Positions 46,107 to 49,565 of a DNA stretch of 49,565 bases are shown here, one piece after another (within the stretch, counting starts at the first letter, position 1; every line of letters begins with the position of its first letter). The notes below the pieces were generated by a model. It was not told the origin of the DNA. It did no database searches and saw only the letters and a program-made list of their open reading frames with translations. This DNA comes from Streptomyces tibetensis (GTDB lineage: Bacteria > Actinomycetota > Actinomycetes > Streptomycetales > Streptomycetaceae), in the NCBI RefSeq assembly GCF_007655005.1, contig NZ_SZVW01000036.1:1-49565 (forward strand), given 5' to 3'. Made by a program: the position numbers and the translations under genes.

Positions 46107-46343
46107 TCAACGAGTCGAGGGCCGGTGCTGGACGGGCAGCACTCGAACGATGCCATCGCTGTCGGCTGCCTCGCGCAGTTGCTGATTCTCGACCTCCAGG
46201 ACGTGTACGACCCGCACCAGCTGCTGGACGTCTGTGCGCAGTTGGTTGCGCTCGGCACGCAGGCGGGTGATCTTAGGCTGCAACTCGTCGTTGGTCCGCT
46301 TCAAGCCGTCGACGACCTTAGGCCGCGCGTCCTGCATCCGCAC
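46107..46343 (-). pseudogene. Coiled-coil fragment, possibly TnpC/DUF6262-like
   Basis: A 78-residue minus-strand frame (ending VQHRPSTR) is strongly helical and charged, with heptad-like LKRTNDELQPKITRLRAERN and LEVENQQLREAADSDG. It is open further upstream (LKDLFYALVRMQDARPK). This resembles the accessory coiled-coil protein of Tn554-type or similar elements, but no partner recombinase is near. It could equally be a small hypothetical protein. The rest of 45,723-46,616 has no gene I can support. Confidence 0.35.
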
Positions 46344-46616
46344 CAGGGCGTAGAACAGGTCCTTCAGGCCAGGCTGACCGCGTACGCCGCGACCTGGAAC
46401 AGGTTATGGGATCCCCCTCCGCCTCAGGGCTGCTCGCCCCCGGCCGAACCTTCCTGACCGCATCACCCCTTCCACCGTCCGGTGAGCATCGGGAGCAATG
46501 CTCAAGACCTGTGGATCGGCCTCGGGTTGAACGCGGAAGGCGTACCTTCCCGAATGATCCTGTGATGGTCACCGAGTAGGCCCGCGTTCGCAGCGCGGGT
46601 CGCGAAGGCACGCCCG

Positions 46617-47867
46617 ATGCTCAGCGTAGTGAATGCCGACGGCTCCACCGCGTCCGGCTCCCTGATCGACGAAATCGTCCGCGAGGGCGCCCGGCGGATG
46701 CTCGCCGCCGCGCTGGAGGCCGAAGTCAACCAGTACATAGCCGAGTTGGCCGCCGAGACGGACGAGGCGGGGCGGCGCCTGGTGGTCCGCAACGGACACC
46801 ACCGGCCCCGCACCGTGACCACCGCCGCAGGTTCCGTCGAGGTCACAGCCCCCCGCGTGAACGACAAGCGGGTGGACGCGGCCACCGGCGAGCGGATGCG
46901 GTTCTCCTCCAAGATCCTGCCGCCGTGGTGCCGCAAGTCGCCCAAGGTCAGCGAGGTCCTGCCGCTGCTCTACCTGCACGGGCTGTCCTCGGGGGACTTC
47001 GTGCCCGCGCTGGAGCAGTTCCTCGGCTCGGCGGCCGGCCTGTCGCCGGCGACTGTGACCCGGCTGACGAAGCAGTGGACCTACGACCACGCCGCCTTCC
47101 AGCAGCGCGATCTCGCCGAGTCCGACTACGTGTACGTGTGGGCGGACGGGGTGCACCCCAAGATTCGGCTCGGGCAGGCGCACTCCTGCGTCCTGGTGCT
47201 GATGGGCGTGCGCCTGGACGGCACCAAGGAGTTGATCGCGCTGGCCGAGGGGCTGCGTGAGTCGACCGAGTCGTGGGCCGCCCTGCTGCGCGACTGCCGC
47301 AGGCGCGGCATGCGCGATCCCGAGCTGGTCGTCGGCGACGGCGCGATGGGCCTCTGGAAGGCGCTGGTCGAGGTGTTCCCGGCTGCCCGCCACCAGCGGT
47401 GCTGGGTTCACAAGGCCCGGAATGTCACGAACGCCCTGCCGAAGTCCGCACAGCCGGGCGCCACGAAGGCGATGCAGGAGATCTACAACGCCGAGGACCG
47501 CGGCCACGCCGAGAAGGCGATCGAGGCGTTCGCGAAGACCTACGGCGCCAAGTTCCCCAAGGCCGTGGCGAAGATTTCCGACGACCGCGACGAGCTGCTG
47601 GCGTTCTACGACTTCCCGGCCGAGCACTGGATCCACCTGCGGACCACGAACCCCATCGAGTCGACCTTTTCCACCGTCAAGCTCCGCACCAAGGTCACCC
47701 GCGGCGCCGGTAGCCCCGCCGCTGCCCTCGCGATGGTGTTCAAACTCGTCGAGTCCGCCCAGGCCCGCTGGCGGGCGATCACCGGAGCCCACCTCGTGCC
47801 CCTGGTCCGCACGGGCGCCCGGTTCGAGAACGGCGTCCTGGTCGAACGTTCGCGGGGCGCTGCCTGA
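46617..47867 (+). mobile_element. IS256-family transposase gene (full length)
   Basis: A 416-aa transposase of the IS256/MULE type. Catalytic residues are D177 in YVYVWADGVHPKIRL, D241 in ELVVGDGAMGLWKAL and E348 in RTTNPIESTFSTVKLR. The family motif HQRCWVHKARNVTNALP is present, and the N-terminal DEIVREGARRMLAAALEAEV is typical. The frame is intact, so it could be active. I could not find convincing terminal inverted repeats in the flanks, so element ends are not given. It sits among relics in the last 3 kb before the telomere, a usual place for insertion sequences. Confidence 0.9.
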
Positions 47868-47931
47868 TCTTGTGGCGGCTGGTCGGGATAGGGCAATTAC
47901 TCAGACAGGAGTGGGGCTGCCATGACAGAGG

Positions 47932-48594
47932 TCAGCCGGATTGTGCAGTCTCACGCTGACGGAGCACGTCGTAGCCCACGAACTCAAACAGTCGGGTGCC
48001 GGTGCGCAGGGGGCGAGGCGTGCCGGTGAACCGGTGTACACCGACCCCATAGCCAGCACCCGGTTCGGACAGCCATTGCAGTTCGAAACCCTGCTCGTCG
48101 AACCAATCGCAGATCATGGGCACTCGGTCGGGGGCGGCACGGTTGCGGGTCCAGATGACGGTGCCACCGGTCTTGCACAACTGGTTGCAGGCGCCGATGG
48201 TGCCCTCGATGTCACTGTCGGTGATGTTCCCGAAGACACCGCAGACCAGAACGAGGTCCGCGGGAGTCATGTCCCGGTAGTGGTCGATGAGGGAAGCGTC
48301 GCCCGTCACTACCTCGACCTGGTCCAGCTCTGCCAGGCGGGCCGTCTCCGAAGCCGCGGCAGTGTTGCGGGCGTCCAACTCGACAAGCCGCGCTCGCACC
48401 TCGTGGCGGCGCGGATGATCGGACAGGACGTGGAGGAGGTCTCGACCGTCCCCGGCGCACAGGCTGATCACCTTCAGCGGCCCGGCCGGTGCATCGTCCA
48501 GGGCAGCCCGGATCTGCGATTGAACGGTCCGCAGCCTTCGTGCCATCCAGGAGTCCGCTACGTCGTACTTGCCATGCCAGGTGTTCCAGTCCAT
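47932..48594 (-). CDS. Class I SAM-dependent methyltransferase, substrate unknown
   Basis: A 220-aa protein with the SAM-binding motif KVISLCAGDGRDLLHVL, a following acidic residue in VRARLVELDARNTAAA, and VEVVTGDASLIDHY with LVLVCGVFGNITD. The start region DWNTWHGKYDVADSWMARRL and the end VGVHRFTGTPRPLRTGTRLFEF are as in small Streptomyces methyltransferases of unknown role. It appears intact and stands alone, 64 bp from the transposase gene. No substrate can be inferred from context. Confidence 0.8.
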   Translation of the reverse strand: MDWNTWHGKYDVADSWMARRLRTVQSQIRAALDDAPAGPLKVISLCAGDGRDLLHVLSDHPRRHEVRARLVELDARNTAAASETARLAELDQVEVVTGDASLIDHYRDMTPADLVLVCGVFGNITDSDIEGTIGACNQLCKTGGTVIWTRNRAAPDRVPMICDWFDEQGFELQWLSEPGAGYGVGVHRFTGTPRPLRTGTRLFEFVGYDVLRQRETAQSG

Positions 48595-48819
48595 TGCCGC
48601 ACCCTACGGCTGAGTACGAGCCGCATACGAGTCAATTTCGATCACCGCAGGGGCAACCGCTGCAGCGGCCAAAATCGAGCCACAGGCCCTCAGATCGCTG
48701 CGGTCACGTCCTCCGTCATCAGGACAACCCTCGAGCGGCCATCCACAGGTCTTGACAATTACTCGAGCATATCGGCCGTTGGGTCGGTCGTCCCGCAACT
48801 CTGTGACCGGTGGCGCTGG

Positions 48820-49122
48820 CTAGTGCGCGAACAAGGAGTTCCCCTCAGTATCGGATTCGGGTGCTAGGACGGCGCGAATGCGGCTGATGCTGTGCCGCCA
48901 CGCGGAACCCGGAGATGTCTCATGCCAGAGTTCGGCGAGTTCGGACGCCTCTCCGAGCACCCGGTCGAGCGCTCCGACCGCGAGTGGCCGAAGACTTTCG
49001 GCGAAGTTCGGCAGCGCTTTATCCGGCCCGTAACTCGTACTGGTCGGTTCGCCGCCTGGGCACTGCGCCGCGATGAGCGCGGCGGCAGCGACAGCCTCCG
49101 CACCTTTGGGACTCTCTAGATC
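48820..49122 (-). pseudogene. 5'-truncated DUF4259-domain gene next to the telomere
   Basis: The minus strand reads KGAEAVAAAALIAAQCPGGE, then YGPDKALPNFAESLRPLAVGALDRVL and SELAELWHETSPGSAWRHSI to the stop. This matches the C-terminal two thirds of DUF4259 proteins as I remember them. The expected N terminus (MGTWGTGPFDNDTAADF-like) is missing: upstream of about 49,122 the frame carries unrelated sequence to an ATG at 49,209. The gene seems cut at its 5' end by the telomere-side DNA. Function unknown. Confidence 0.6.
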
Positions 49123-49299
49123 CGGCAGCGGGCGAGACCCGGATCTCGAATCTTCCAAAATTACGACGCGAAGGAAGCAAGCCGAGTCGACCATCTCTGC
49201 GCGACTCACTCACGCAGAGATACCAGCCCGAGCGCAGACGCCCCCAGTGAACCTGACCAACCATCAAGTCACGCACCGCCACATGCCACCAGCCGAGAT

Positions 49300-49565
49300 C
49301 TCCTGCTCACCCAGCCAGCAGGAGTCTGTCGCGGAGCGATCCGACTTCTCAATTCACCTGTTGACAAACCAAGTTGCAGGTGAATTGCAACAAGAGTCGG
49401 TGCGGTGCTCCGATCGCGGAGCGATCGGAGCACCGCACCGACGAACCCCATCCTTGATCCGCGGAGCGGATCTCCGGACCGGAGGGCCGGCCATCTCCGC
49501 GGAGCGGAGATGGGGTTACCGACGCGTAGCGTCGGCGCGTCGTTCCTGCGGAGCAGGACGCGCGC
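49300..49565. repeat. Linear replicon telomere: array of palindromes with GGA/GTA triloops
   Basis: No gene is present. Palindromes from inside to the end: 49,300-49,324 (8-bp stem); an imperfect one around 49,324-49,345 with GGA loop; 49,351-49,386 (10 bp); 49,396-49,442 (22-bp perfect stem, GGA loop); 49,456-49,472 (7 bp, GGA); 49,472-49,484 (5 bp, GAC); 49,491-49,513 (10 bp, GGA); 49,519-49,535 (7 bp, GTA); 49,544-49,558 (6 bp, GGA), the last enclosed by GCGCG/CGCGC. Streptomyces telomeres carry such purine-triloop hairpins on the 3' overhang. The strand orientation here (3' end at the right) fits the right end of a linear replicon. The outermost sequence differs from the archetypal CCCGCGGAGCGGG end as I recall it. 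Confidence 0.88.

Noticed and set aside
46480..47930. Terminal inverted repeats of the IS256 element
   Set aside because: Comparison of both flanks gave only weak matches such as CCTGT. No pair was good enough to define ends.

Overview
High G+C, GTG starts, GTGA/ATGA gene overlaps, mycarose and methoxymalonyl-ACP genes and a tap-tpg pair point to Streptomyces or a close relative. The right edge looks like the physical end of a linear replicon: the last ~270 bases are a run of palindromes with GGA or GTA triloops, and tap-tpg lies about 22 kb inside it. An initiator-type tRNA-Met next to tpg fits a chromosome arm better than a plasmid, but this is not proven.

Bases 1-25,004 are part of a 16-membered macrolide cluster. 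At the left edge (minus strand) is the start of the first polyketide synthase, with a KSQ loading domain. A tightly overlapping plus-strand operon follows: P450, dTDP-hexose 3,4-ketoisomerase, 3-aminotransferase, dTDP-glucose synthase, and one unusual gene joining a type II thioesterase to an NDP-hexose 2,3-dehydratase. Next come an Erm rRNA methyltransferase, an MdmB-type 3-O-acyltransferase, a transposase-like protein that has lost a catalytic Asp, an SrmR-type GAF/PucR-HTH activator, a deoxysugar epimerase, a macrolide-inactivating glycosyltransferase, four genes for an oxygenated malonyl-ACP extender (dehydrogenase, ACP, acyl-CoA dehydrogenase, FkbH), and mycarose genes (3-C-methyltransferase, enoyl reductase, 4-ketoreductase, glycosyltransferase). 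Together they predict a 3-O-acylated 16-membered macrolide with mycaminose and mycarose, of the leucomycin/midecamycin/carbomycin type. The 4,6-dehydratase, aminosugar N-methyltransferase, mycaminosyltransferase, extender O-methyltransferase and most PKS modules are not in the window.

Bases 25,514-27,944 hold a coupled set of three genes: small XRE protein, tap and tpg, the telomere end-patching genes. The initiator tRNA, a frameshifted Mrr-like nuclease relic, a large DEAH helicase with helicase-associated repeats and a frameshifted secreted-protein relic follow.

Bases 32,600-45,722 are an L-arabinose/arabinoside utilisation locus: araB-araA-araD; a LacI regulator; then, divergent from it, a GH127 beta-L-arabinofuranosidase, a sugar-binding lipoprotein, two ABC permeases and a secreted GH-A hydrolase with a ricin-type lectin domain. 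A strong promoter plus palindrome lies between lacI and the GH127 gene.

Bases 45,723-49,122 are decayed subtelomeric DNA: an AbiEii fragment, a coiled-coil fragment, an IS256-family transposase, a methyltransferase and a 5'-truncated DUF4259 gene. From about 49,300 to the end is the telomere.
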